Positions 43,165-51,160 of a DNA stretch of 64,000 bases are shown here, in pieces. Below the pieces are notes generated by a model. That model worked only from the letters and a program-made list of their open reading frames with translations, was not told the DNA's origin and searched no databases. Origin of the DNA: Rhodanobacter sp. LX-99 (GTDB lineage: Bacteria; Pseudomonadota; Gammaproteobacteria; Xanthomonadales; Rhodanobacteraceae). A program made the position numbers and the translations under genes. Numbering within the stretch: the first letter of the stretch is position 1; each line of letters begins with the position of its first letter. The stretch covers positions 558,001 to 622,000 of the forward strand of contig NZ_JAHFVL010000002.1 in the NCBI RefSeq assembly GCF_018599185.1. The letters run 5' to 3'.

Positions 43165-44931
43165 ATGCACGAAATCGGCTTCATTCGTGACCTTGCCGTG
43201 GTGATGATCGTGGCGGGCGCCACCACGATCCTGTTCCAGCGGATGCGGCAGCCGGTGCTGGTGGGCTACATCCTGGCCGGCGTGCTGATCGGACCCCACA
43301 CGCCGGGCGTGCTGGTAGGCGATCCGCGCGCGATCGACGACATCTCCAATCTCGGCGTGGTGTTGCTGATGTTCACGCTGGGCCTCGAATTCAGCGTGCG
43401 CAAGCTGCGCGGGGTCGGCATCGGCGTGCTGGCCGTGGCCGTGGCCGAAGTCGGGCTGATGCTGTGGATCGGCTACGGCATCGGCGGCCTGTTCGGCTGG
43501 ACCGGCATGGACGCACTTTTCCTTGGCGCGATCATCTCGCTCTCGTCCACGATGGTGGCCACCCGCACGCTGGCGGAGGGCGGACAGCGGCATCAACCGT
43601 TTGCCCGACTGGTGGTAGGGCTGCTGGTGGCCGAGGACATGCTTGCCATCGTCATGCTGACCTTGCTCACGGCAGTGGCGCTCGGCGGCTCGGTACAGGC
43701 GGAGACCGCGTTCACCCTGGTCGGCCACCTGGGCCTGTTCGTCATCGTCGGGATGATCCTGGGCCTGCTGCTGCTGCCGCGGCTGGTGGATTACGTGGCT
43801 GGCTTCGACCGCGACGAAACGCTGCTGGTCAGCGTGCTCGGCATCTGTTTCGGCGCCAGCCTGTTCGCGGCCTGGATGGGGTTCAGCGTGGCGCTGGGCG
43901 CCTTCCTGGCGGGCGCGGTGGTGGCCGAGTCGCGCAGCGTGGGGCGCGTGCTGCACCTGGTGGAACCGCTGCGCGACATGTTCGCGGCGCTGTTCTTCGT
44001 GGCGATCGGCCTGAAGATCGATCCGGCGATGTTGCTTCAGTACACACTGCCGGCGCTGCTCATCGCGGCGGTCGTCATCGTCGGCAAGACGCTGGCGTGC
44101 AGCCTGGGTATCTTCGTTGTCGGGCACGACGCACGCACGGCGCTGCGTTCGGGGCTGGGCATGGCGCAGATCGGCGAGTTCTCGTTCGTCATCGCCACGC
44201 TCGGGCTTTCGCTTGGCGTGATCAGCGATTTCATCTATCCGATTGCGGTGGCGGTCTCGGTGCTGTGCATGGCCGCATCGCCATACATGAATCGTTCAGC
44301 CGACGGGTTGGCGAATGGCCTGCGCCGGGTGACGCCGCGCTCATTGAGGTTGCTGGCGACCAGCTACAGCGGTTGGCTGGAAAACCTCAAGCCGGTCAAC
44401 GAAAACGCGGCGATAGCCGCCATGTTCCGGCGCCTGCTGTGGCATATCGGCATCAACGTCCTGCTGGTGGTGGCGCTGTTCGTCATCGGTGCCTACATCA
44501 ATGCGCACAACTGGAGCTGGTTCTCGATGCTCGGCATCGACCGGGACCTGCGCCATACGCTGATCTGGGCCGGTGCGCTGTTCCTGTCCCTGCCGATGCT
44601 GATCGCGGTCTACCGCAAGGCCGAGGCGCTGGGCATGCTGTTGGCGGAGATCGGCATACGCGAGCGGTTTGCCGGTTCGTATACCCAGGCCATCCGCAAC
44701 GTGCTGGCCAGGGTCATCCCGCTGGCGACGCTGCTTGCGCTGGCGCTGCTGGTGAGTGCGCTCAGTTCGGCGATCCTGCCGCCACGCGGTATCGCGCTGT
44801 CCCTGGTCGTGCTGGGCGTGGTGGTGGCGGTGGTGCTGTGGCGCGGCCTGGTAAGGATGCATGCGCGTCTGCAGGCGGCGCTGAAGGAGACCCTGGAAAA
44901 GCCCGGCCCCTCCGGGGGCGGCGCGGGCTGA
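43165..44931 (+). CDS. CPA2-family monovalent cation:proton antiporter
   Basis: The 588-residue membrane protein has the KefB-like Na+/H+ exchanger domain (about 10-390, 12 or so helices), including LGVVLLMFTLGLEFSVRKL, SLSSTMVATRTL and FSVALGAFLAGAVVAES. After that come three to four more hydrophobic helices (about 430-570) instead of the TrkA-N nucleotide-binding domain typical of KefB/KefC. It probably exchanges K+ or Na+ for H+, but ion and regulation cannot be read from sequence. It stands alone after the tRNA cluster. Confidence 0.85.
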   Translation: MHEIGFIRDLAVVMIVAGATTILFQRMRQPVLVGYILAGVLIGPHTPGVLVGDPRAIDDISNLGVVLLMFTLGLEFSVRKLRGVGIGVLAVAVAEVGLMLWIGYGIGGLFGWTGMDALFLGAIISLSSTMVATRTLAEGGQRHQPFARLVVGLLVAEDMLAIVMLTLLTAVALGGSVQAETAFTLVGHLGLFVIVGMILGLLLLPRLVDYVAGFDRDETLLVSVLGICFGASLFAAWMGFSVALGAFLAGAVVAESRSVGRVLHLVEPLRDMFAALFFVAIGLKIDPAMLLQYTLPALLIAAVVIVGKTLACSLGIFVVGHDARTALRSGLGMAQIGEFSFVIATLGLSLGVISDFIYPIAVAVSVLCMAASPYMNRSADGLANGLRRVTPRSLRLLATSYSGWLENLKPVNENAAIAAMFRRLLWHIGINVLLVVALFVIGAYINAHNWSWFSMLGIDRDLRHTLIWAGALFLSLPMLIAVYRKAEALGMLLAEIGIRERFAGSYTQAIRNVLARVIPLATLLALALLVSALSSAILPPRGIALSLVVLGVVVAVVLWRGLVRMHARLQAALKETLEKPGPSGGGAG

Positions 44932-45098
44932 TGGGCAGGGGGCGGGACCCCGGGAAGGTAGTGAACCTTTATCCCGAGTGACGGTCTGATCCCCGAATCG
45001 TTGCCAAGATCGGACAAGCACCGCACAATGCGTGGCCTGCCTCCATCGGGGGGGCCCGGCCGGCAACGTCGGCATATCCATACATGAGGGAGTTACGA

Positions 45099-45848
45099 AT
45101 GAAGCACTTTCTGCGTCCCACGCTGACGGCGGTCGCGATGGCCGTTGCGCTGGGCATGACGGCCGGCGTTGCCGCTCAGACCGCCGGCGCTGCCGGTACC
45201 GTCGACAAGGCGAAGGCCAGCTATGTTGTGGGTTGGGAGATTGCTTCCCAGGTTCCGCCGATCATGCGTGATGAGCTGGATCCGAATGCGGTGGCGAATG
45301 CGGTGAAGGCGGCGTTGTCCGGCCAGAAACCGACCATGAGCGAGGCCGAGGCCAAGCAGGTGCATGAAGCCTTCATGGCCAAGATCCAGGCCAAGTACCA
45401 GGCCGAGATGACCAAGCTGGCGGCCAAGAACAAGGCCGAAGGCGACGCCTTCCTGGCCAAGAACAAGACCGCGCCGGGCGTGAAGACGACCGCGTCGGGC
45501 CTGCAGTACCAGGTGATCAGCCAGGGTACGGGCGCCCGCCCGGGTCCGAACGATACCGTCGAGATCAACTACACCGGTACCTTCGTCGATGGCCAGGTGT
45601 TCGATGCCTCCGCCAAGCACAATCCGCCGGGTGCGGCCAAGATTCCGCTGGCCGGCGTGATTCCGGGCTTCCGCGAAGGCCTGCAGCTGATGCAGGTGGG
45701 CGGCCATTACAAGCTGTTCATCCCGGCGGCGCTGGCCTATGGCGCCGAGCCGCAGCCGCCGATGCCGCCGAATGCCACGCTGATCTTCGACGTGACCCTG
45801 GTCAAGACCGGCCCGACGCCGGCAGGTGCGGCTCCGGCCGGCAAGTAA
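45099..45848 (+). CDS. FKBP-type peptidyl-prolyl isomerase, FkpA/Mip-like
   Basis: Periplasmic proline isomerase. The 249 residues start with a signal peptide (about 1-26, cut near GVAAQ). A helical dimerisation region with many Lys/Ala/Glu (about 60-130) follows, then an FKBP domain (about 140-240) with TVEINYTGTFVDGQVFDAS, AGVIPGFREGLQLM and YKLFIPAALAYG. AGGGAG precedes ATG 45099; an ATG 15 bp upstream is less well placed. The N-terminal architecture matches Mip/FkpA, which act as chaperones. Confidence 0.9.
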   Translation: MKHFLRPTLTAVAMAVALGMTAGVAAQTAGAAGTVDKAKASYVVGWEIASQVPPIMRDELDPNAVANAVKAALSGQKPTMSEAEAKQVHEAFMAKIQAKYQAEMTKLAAKNKAEGDAFLAKNKTAPGVKTTASGLQYQVISQGTGARPGPNDTVEINYTGTFVDGQVFDASAKHNPPGAAKIPLAGVIPGFREGLQLMQVGGHYKLFIPAALAYGAEPQPPMPPNATLIFDVTLVKTGPTPAGAAPAGK

Positions 45849-45885
45849 TCAGAGGTCTATCGCCGTTTGCGGCGGTGACGAACCG

Positions 45886-45920
45886 GAAGGGCGCGAAGCG
45901 ATTCGCGCCCTTCTGTTTTT
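45886..45920 (+). terminator. Terminator after the FKBP gene
   Basis: A 12-bp perfect stem GAAGGGCGCGAA/TTCGCGCCCTTC with a 4-nt loop followed by TGTTTTT, 38 bp after the stop. Confidence 0.88.
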
Positions 45921-46000
45921 CCGTCGATGACGGCGCGGTGCTGTGGTGCGCGTTCGAGCGGCTAGAATAGACGGCTCAGTTTTAAGGGATCGCTGCAACG

Positions 46001-47347
46001 ATGATGAAAGTCACCATTTTCGGTACCGGCTACGTCGGCCTGGTCACCGGTGCCTGCCTGGCCGAGATGGGCAACCATGTGCTTTGCGTCGACATCGACG
46101 CGGGCAAGGTCGAGCGCCTGAAGCGCGGCGAGATTCCGATCTACGAGCCGGGGCTGGAGTCGATCGTGCAGCGCAACCATGCCAGCGGCCGGCTCGACTT
46201 CACCACCGAAGCGGCGCCGGCGATCGCGCATGGCGAGCTGATCTTCATCGCTGTCGGCACCCCGCCGGACGAGGACGGCAGTGCCGACCTGCAGTACGTA
46301 CAGAAAGTGGCCAGCACGATCGGCCGGCACCTGGACCGCTACGCGGTGGTGGTGAACAAGTCGACCGTGCCGGTGGGTACCGCCGATCGCGTGCGCGAGG
46401 CCGTCGCGGCCGAGCTGGCGGCGCGCCAGGCCACGGTGGAGTTCGACGTGGTGTCGAACCCGGAGTTCCTGAAGGAAGGCGCGGCGGTGGAAGACTGCCT
46501 GCGCCCCGATCGCATCATCGTGGGAGCTTCCAGCGCGCGTGCGGTGGCGTTGCTGCGCAAGCTGTATGCACCGTTCAACCGCAATCACGACCGCATGGTG
46601 GTGATGGACGAGCGCTCGGCCGAGCTGACCAAGTACGCCGCCAACGCGATGCTGGCGACCAAGATCAGCTTCATGAACGAGATCGCGAACATCGCCGAGC
46701 GGGTGGGTGCCGACGTGGAGCTGGTGCGTCAGGGCATCGGCTCGGACCCGCGCATCGGCTACAGCTTCATCTATCCGGGTGCCGGTTACGGCGGTTCGTG
46801 CTTCCCCAAGGACGTGCAGGCGCTGGAGCGCATCGCGCACGCCCACGGCTACGAGGCGCGCCTGCTCGGTGCGGTCGAAGCGGTCAACCGGCAGCAGAAG
46901 AGCAAGCTGTTCGAGCTCATCTCGCGCCACCTCGACGGCAAGTTGGCGGGCAGGACGGTGGCGCTGTGGGGGCTGGCATTCAAGCCGAATACCGACGACA
47001 TGCGCGAAGCCTCCAGCCGGCGCCTGATGGAACAACTGTGGGATGCCGGCGCGAAGGTTCGCGCGTTCGATCCGGAGGCGCGCGAGGAAACGCAGCGGCT
47101 GTACGGCGACCGCGACGACCTGGTGCTGTGCGAGCAGGCCATGGATGTCCTGCAGGGCGCCGACGTGCTGGCCGTGGTCACCGAGTGGAAAACGTTCCGC
47201 AGCCCGGATTTCGCGGCGATCCGCGCCGCGCTGGCCGTGCCGGCGGTCTTCGACGGGCGCAACCTGTACGACCCGGCGGTGGTGGAGGAGGCGGGCCTGG
47301 CCTACTACGGCATCGGCCGCGGCCGCAGCCTGCAAGCATCGCGATGA
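46001..47347 (+). CDS. ugd: UDP-glucose 6-dehydrogenase
   Basis: Oxidises UDP-glucose to UDP-glucuronate with NAD+, for exopolysaccharide or lipid A modification. The 448 residues show the Rossmann motif [11 protein letters not shown] (7-17), the conserved [15 protein letters not shown] and the catalytic Cys267 in [11 protein letters not shown] second ATG directly follows the first, so the start could be 46004. The stop overlaps slyX by 4 bp; the ugd-slyX pairing is not functionally obvious. Confidence 0.95.
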   Translation: MMKVTIFGTGYVGLVTGACLAEMGNHVLCVDIDAGKVERLKRGEIPIYEPGLESIVQRNHASGRLDFTTEAAPAIAHGELIFIAVGTPPDEDGSADLQYVQKVASTIGRHLDRYAVVVNKSTVPVGTADRVREAVAAELAARQATVEFDVVSNPEFLKEGAAVEDCLRPDRIIVGASSARAVALLRKLYAPFNRNHDRMVVMDERSAELTKYAANAMLATKISFMNEIANIAERVGADVELVRQGIGSDPRIGYSFIYPGAGYGGSCFPKDVQALERIAHAHGYEARLLGAVEAVNRQQKSKLFELISRHLDGKLAGRTVALWGLAFKPNTDDMREASSRRLMEQLWDAGAKVRAFDPEAREETQRLYGDRDDLVLCEQAMDVLQGADVLAVVTEWKTFRSPDFAAIRAALAVPAVFDGRNLYDPAVVEEAGLAYYGIGRGRSLQASR

Positions 47348-47568
47348 ACGACTCGAACGACACGCTTGCCCGGCGGCTCGACGAGATGGAGGTCAAGCTG
47401 ACCTTCATCGATGAGGCGGTGCAGGCGCTGACCGCGGCGGATGCCGACCAGTCGCAGCGGATCGCCGCGCTGGAGCGTGCACTGCGCGACCTGCGCGGCG
47501 AGATGGCGTCGATGCGCATCGCCCAGGGCGACGATCCGCACGACGAACCGCCGCCGCCGCACTACTGA
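47344..47568 (+). CDS. slyX: SlyX family protein
   Basis: A 74-residue coiled-coil protein: [22 protein letters not shown] and [17 protein letters not shown], with the Pro-rich C-terminal EPPPPHY typical of SlyX. Function is unknown. It is coupled to ugd by a 4-bp overlap, and a DUF2058 gene follows after 38 bp. Confidence 0.9.
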   Translation: MNDSNDTLARRLDEMEVKLTFIDEAVQALTAADADQSQRIAALERALRDLRGEMASMRIAQGDDPHDEPPPPHY

Positions 47569-47606
47569 TCCGAACCCATCCAACCTGTCGATTCCGGAAC
47601 ACCCGC

Positions 47607-48188
47607 ATGGCCGATTCCCTGCGCGATCAACTGCTCAAGAGCGGTATCGTCAAACAGGTCCAACAGGACCGGGCGCGCGAGCCGAAGCGTCCGGCGCCGC
47701 CGCCGTCCGGCAAGCCCGCACGCAAGGGCGGCAAGCCGCACGCCGCGTCGCCCGCCGCACGGCCGTCGGGGCAGAGCCAGCAGGACATCGACCTGGCCAA
47801 GGCGTATGCGTTGCGCGCGCAAACCGAAGCGCGCGAACGCCAGCGGGCCGAGCAGGAGGCCGCCGAACAGGCCAGGCTGCGGCGCGAGCGCAAGCAGAAG
47901 ATCCAGCAGCTGCTCGACGGCAAGGCGTTGAACAAGGCCGATGCCGACCAGCCGCGCAATTTCGAATTCGGCGGCAAGATCCGCCGCGTGCACGTGGATG
48001 CCGCGCAACTGGCGGCACTCAATGCCGGCGAACTGGGCGTGGTGCAGCAGGGCGGTCGTTATCTCCTGGTAAGCCGCGACATCGCCGAGCAGGTGCGCGA
48101 CATCGATCCGCATCAGCTGGCGTTGCTGGTGGATCCGAATGCCGCTGGCGTGGGCGATGACGGCGTGCCCGATGACCTGATGTGGTGA
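47607..48188 (+). CDS. DUF2058 family protein (YaiL-like)
   Basis: A 193-residue cytosolic protein. The N-terminus SLRDQLLKSGIVK is typical, followed by a basic, Pro/Ala-rich linker. A long charged coiled coil (about 60-105) comes next, then a C-terminal globular part with FEFGGKIRRVHV and GRYLLVSRDIAEQV. YaiL co-purifies with nucleoid proteins in E. coli, but its role is unknown. Confidence 0.85.
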   Translation: MADSLRDQLLKSGIVKQVQQDRAREPKRPAPPPSGKPARKGGKPHAASPAARPSGQSQQDIDLAKAYALRAQTEARERQRAEQEAAEQARLRRERKQKIQQLLDGKALNKADADQPRNFEFGGKIRRVHVDAAQLAALNAGELGVVQQGGRYLLVSRDIAEQVRDIDPHQLALLVDPNAAGVGDDGVPDDLMW

Positions 48189-48204
48189 TGTCGACCCGCA
48201 TCGA

Positions 48205-48235
48205 CGAAAACGCCCGGCGGTGCCGGGCGTTTTCG
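48205..48235. terminator. Bidirectional terminator between the DUF2058 gene and the fadB-like gene
   Basis: A 14-bp perfect stem CGAAAACGCCCGGC/GCCGGGCGTTTTCG with a 3-nt loop lies between the convergent stop codons. Confidence 0.88.
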
Positions 48236-48255
48236 TTACGGCAGCCGCGAACCGG

Positions 48256-50337
48256 TCAGTTGACGGAAGCGGCCGGCAACTCGAAACCGCTCTGCGCCAG
48301 CGCCGGAAAATCCCAGCCGTTCTTCGGCTTGAACCGATCGCCGTAACGCTGCGCCAGCTGTTCGAGCCTGGCCTTGAGCTTGTCGACGCCTTCGCTGCGC
48401 GCATACTGGATCGGGCCGCCCCGGAACGGCGCGAAGCCGGTGCCGAAGATCACCCCGGCGTCGAGCAGGTCGGCGTCGTCGACCACACCGTCGGCAAGGC
48501 AGGCGATCGCCTCGTTGACCATCGGCAGGACCATGCGTTCCTGCAGGTCCGGTGGCGTTACATAATCCTTGTCGATCTCGGGCTTCTGCGGCTTGCCGTC
48601 CTGCCACACGTACAGGCCCTGGCCATCCTTCTTGCCGCGCTTGCCCGCCGCGAGTTTTTCGTCCAGCCCCGGCGGCACTTCCAGCCCCAGGAACGGCGCC
48701 AGCTCCTTGCCGACCGAGGCGCAGACGTCCAGGCCCACGGTGTCGGCCAGCTCGATCGGGCCCATCGGCATGCCGAACTTCTTCGCCTCGCGATCCAGCA
48801 CCGGGCCGGGCACGCCTTCGCTGAATAGCCGCATGGCTTCCAGCAGATATGGCATCAGGATGCGGTTGACCAGGAAGCCCGGCGTGCCCTTGACCGCCAC
48901 CGGCAGCTTGCCGATCGCCTTGCAGAACGCCAGCGCGCGTTTCTCGATCGCCGGGTCGAGCCGGTCGTGGCGCACCACCTCGACCAGCGGCATCTGCGCC
49001 ACCGGGTTGAAGAAATGCAGGCCGAGGAAGCGCTGCGGCGCGGCAAGATTCTTGCGCAGCTCGTCGAGCGGGATGCTGGAGGTGTTGCTGGCGAGGATTT
49101 CGTCGGCCTGGAACTGCGGCTCGATGCCGGCGTACAGCGCTTCCTTCGCTTCGGCGTTCTCGTAGATCGCCTCGATCGCCAGATCGGCCGAGGCCACGCC
49201 GCTACCCTCGACGTCCGCGCGCAGGCGACGCATGGTGGCTTCGACCTTTTCCGGTGTCTTCAGTTTCTTCTCGTACAGTGCTCGGGCGCGATCCAGCGCG
49301 GGCTGGATGAATTTCATCTCGCGGTCCTGCAGGGTCACGTCGAAGCCCTTGAACGCGGCCCATGCGGCGATGTCGCCGCCCATCACGCCGGCGCCGACCA
49401 CGTGCACGTGCCTGATCGCCGGGTCGGTGCCGCCGCCCTGGCCCTTCAGCCGTTCCTGCAGGAAGAAGATGCGGATCAGGTTCTGCGCGGTCGGCGTCGT
49501 CGCCAGCTTCGCCACCGACCGTGCCTCGATCTTCAGCCGCTGCTGGATGTTGGAGCCGCCGCGCTTCCACACGTCGATCATCGCGAATGGAGCGGGGTAA
49601 TGTTCCTTGCGCACCTTCGCGGCGGTCTGCCTGAACACCATCGGCGCCAGGATCTGCCGCGCCAGCCAGGTATTGCTGGCCCAGGCCTTGGCGCGCCGCG
49701 CGAGCGGGCGTGCCGCAGCGTGGCGCAACAGCAGTCGCGCCTCGGCCAGCAATTCGTCGGGGCGGGCCAGCCGATCGACCACGCCCAGGCCCAGCGCGCG
49801 TTTCGCCGACAGCGACTTGCCGGTCAGCATCAGCGGCAGCGCCTCGGTGGCGCCGATCAGGCGCGGCAGGCGTGCGGTGCCGCCCCAGCCGGGATGGATG
49901 CCCAGCATCACTTCGGGCAGCGCGATGCGGGTCTTGTCATCGTCGGCGGCGATGCGCTGGCGACAGGCAAGGATCAGCTCGGTCCCGCCGCCCATGCAGG
50001 CGCCGTGCACGGCGGCCACGGTGGGGCAGGGCAGCCGCGCCAGCGCCTCGTAGACGCGCTGGCCGTGCTCGATGTTCTCCAGCACGGTGTCCTGCTTCGC
50101 GTACTCGATGAATTCCTTCACGTCGGCACCGACGGCAAACCCGGAAGACTTGGCCGAATGGACGATGACGCCAGCCGGTTTGTCGATCGCCATCCGCTCG
50201 ACGATCTGCTCGAGTTCGTCCAGCACCGCACGGGAGATGGCGTTGACGCTGCTGTTGGCCCGGTCGAGGGTCAACGTGACAACGCCATCGTCGCCTTCGC
50301 TGGTCTTCCAGTGGTTGAAACGCAATCCTTCGAACAT
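48256..50337 (-). CDS. Fatty acid oxidation complex alpha subunit (FadB/FadJ-like)
   Basis: Bifunctional enoyl-CoA hydratase and 3-hydroxyacyl-CoA dehydrogenase of beta-oxidation. The 693 residues have an N-terminal crotonase domain (about 1-190; HGACMGGGTELILACR and EVMLGIHPGWGGTARLPRL carry the catalytic Glu residues). An NAD-binding 3HCDH domain (about 310-490; VHVVGAGVMGGDIAAWA) and 3HCDH C-terminal repeats (LVNRILMPYLLEAM) follow. The ATG whose first base is 50337 matches the family start. No thiolase gene is adjacent, unlike the usual fadBA pair, so FadJ-like use is possible. Confidence 0.9.
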   Translation of the reverse strand: MFEGLRFNHWKTSEGDDGVVTLTLDRANSSVNAISRAVLDELEQIVERMAIDKPAGVIVHSAKSSGFAVGADVKEFIEYAKQDTVLENIEHGQRVYEALARLPCPTVAAVHGACMGGGTELILACRQRIAADDDKTRIALPEVMLGIHPGWGGTARLPRLIGATEALPLMLTGKSLSAKRALGLGVVDRLARPDELLAEARLLLRHAAARPLARRAKAWASNTWLARQILAPMVFRQTAAKVRKEHYPAPFAMIDVWKRGGSNIQQRLKIEARSVAKLATTPTAQNLIRIFFLQERLKGQGGGTDPAIRHVHVVGAGVMGGDIAAWAAFKGFDVTLQDREMKFIQPALDRARALYEKKLKTPEKVEATMRRLRADVEGSGVASADLAIEAIYENAEAKEALYAGIEPQFQADEILASNTSSIPLDELRKNLAAPQRFLGLHFFNPVAQMPLVEVVRHDRLDPAIEKRALAFCKAIGKLPVAVKGTPGFLVNRILMPYLLEAMRLFSEGVPGPVLDREAKKFGMPMGPIELADTVGLDVCASVGKELAPFLGLEVPPGLDEKLAAGKRGKKDGQGLYVWQDGKPQKPEIDKDYVTPPDLQERMVLPMVNEAIACLADGVVDDADLLDAGVIFGTGFAPFRGGPIQYARSEGVDKLKARLEQLAQRYGDRFKPKNGWDFPALAQSGFELPAASVN

Positions 50338-50657
50338 GGGAGTACAGGCGTGGTGGTGGTGGCCTGAACCATACCGTTCTGCCGCCTTGATTGCGAGATG
50401 TGACGTGCTTGCTTGACCGTGCAGGGGCGCCGGTGTGAAATCAGGCCTTATTCGGAAAACCGCCTGCCGTGGCTGGCCAGGCGGGGCATCCGGGGCGGCC
50501 ATGCTGCGGCACCGCCTGCGTACTGGACAATGGAACGATCCACCTTGATTCAATGGGTCTCGCGGCGGCCGGATACCGCCCGGTCAACCACCCGGGCAGT
50601 CGCTGGCGGGCCGACTTCACCATCGCACTATCGCCGATACAACAGAACGGGGACGCA
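50338..50657. other. 320-bp divergent non-coding region
   Basis: This stretch separates the fadB-like gene from the 164-residue gene read the other way. It contains only weak inverted repeats and no promoter I can place with confidence; the open frames crossing it lack coding character. Confidence 0.55.
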
Positions 50658-51152
50658 ATGACTTCAGCAATGGCCTCCGTTCCGCCGCAAGCCGGCACCG
50701 AGATTTTCGAGCGGATACTGGCGGCGCCGAGCGGCCTCGTGGTGCTGGACAGCAAGGACGTCCATGCCCTGATCGACCAGTTCCGCGCGATTGCCCGGCA
50801 TACCGGCCAGGCGGTGTACCTGTGGCAACCCGATACCGGCCTGGGCAGCCTGCGCGACGCACAGGTGCGCGTACCGGACTGCCAGCGTCTGGGCAACGCG
50901 CTGCGCTACATGCAGCAGAGCATGCATTTCGGCGTGTACTTCCTGCTCGGGCTGGAGCTGCCATTGTCGGCGATGGACGCCACCTTGCTGCGTCAGCTCG
51001 CCCGCGCGCCCAAGGGGCATCTGCGTCGCGTGGTGCTGATCGACGCGCCGGTGGCGCTGGCCGAGCATCTGGGCGAGCTGGCGGTGCACCTGGGCAGCGA
51101 GGACAGCCAGCCGCGGCGCTTGCGCCTGCGCGATGGCCGGTGGCTGGTCTGA
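50658..51152 (+). CDS. Unknown protein upstream of a GGDEF-EAL gene
   Basis: I do not recognise this 164-residue soluble protein. It has a RecA-like or NTPase-like strand pattern (GLVVLDSKDVHALIDQFRAI, AVYLWQPDTGLGSLR, YFLLGLELPLSAMD, LRRVVLIDAPVAL) but no intact Walker motif. The next gene, a c-di-GMP enzyme, starts 8 bp after its stop, so the two are co-transcribed and may work together. ATG 50658 begins the conserved-looking region. Confidence 0.7.
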   Translation: MTSAMASVPPQAGTEIFERILAAPSGLVVLDSKDVHALIDQFRAIARHTGQAVYLWQPDTGLGSLRDAQVRVPDCQRLGNALRYMQQSMHFGVYFLLGLELPLSAMDATLLRQLARAPKGHLRRVVLIDAPVALAEHLGELAVHLGSEDSQPRRLRLRDGRWLV

Positions 51153-51160
51153 GATAAGGC

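Noticed and set aside
48967..50367. A 466-codon plus-strand open frame opposite the fadB-like gene
   Set aside because: Antisense shadow; the minus-strand frame carries the crotonase and dehydrogenase motifs.
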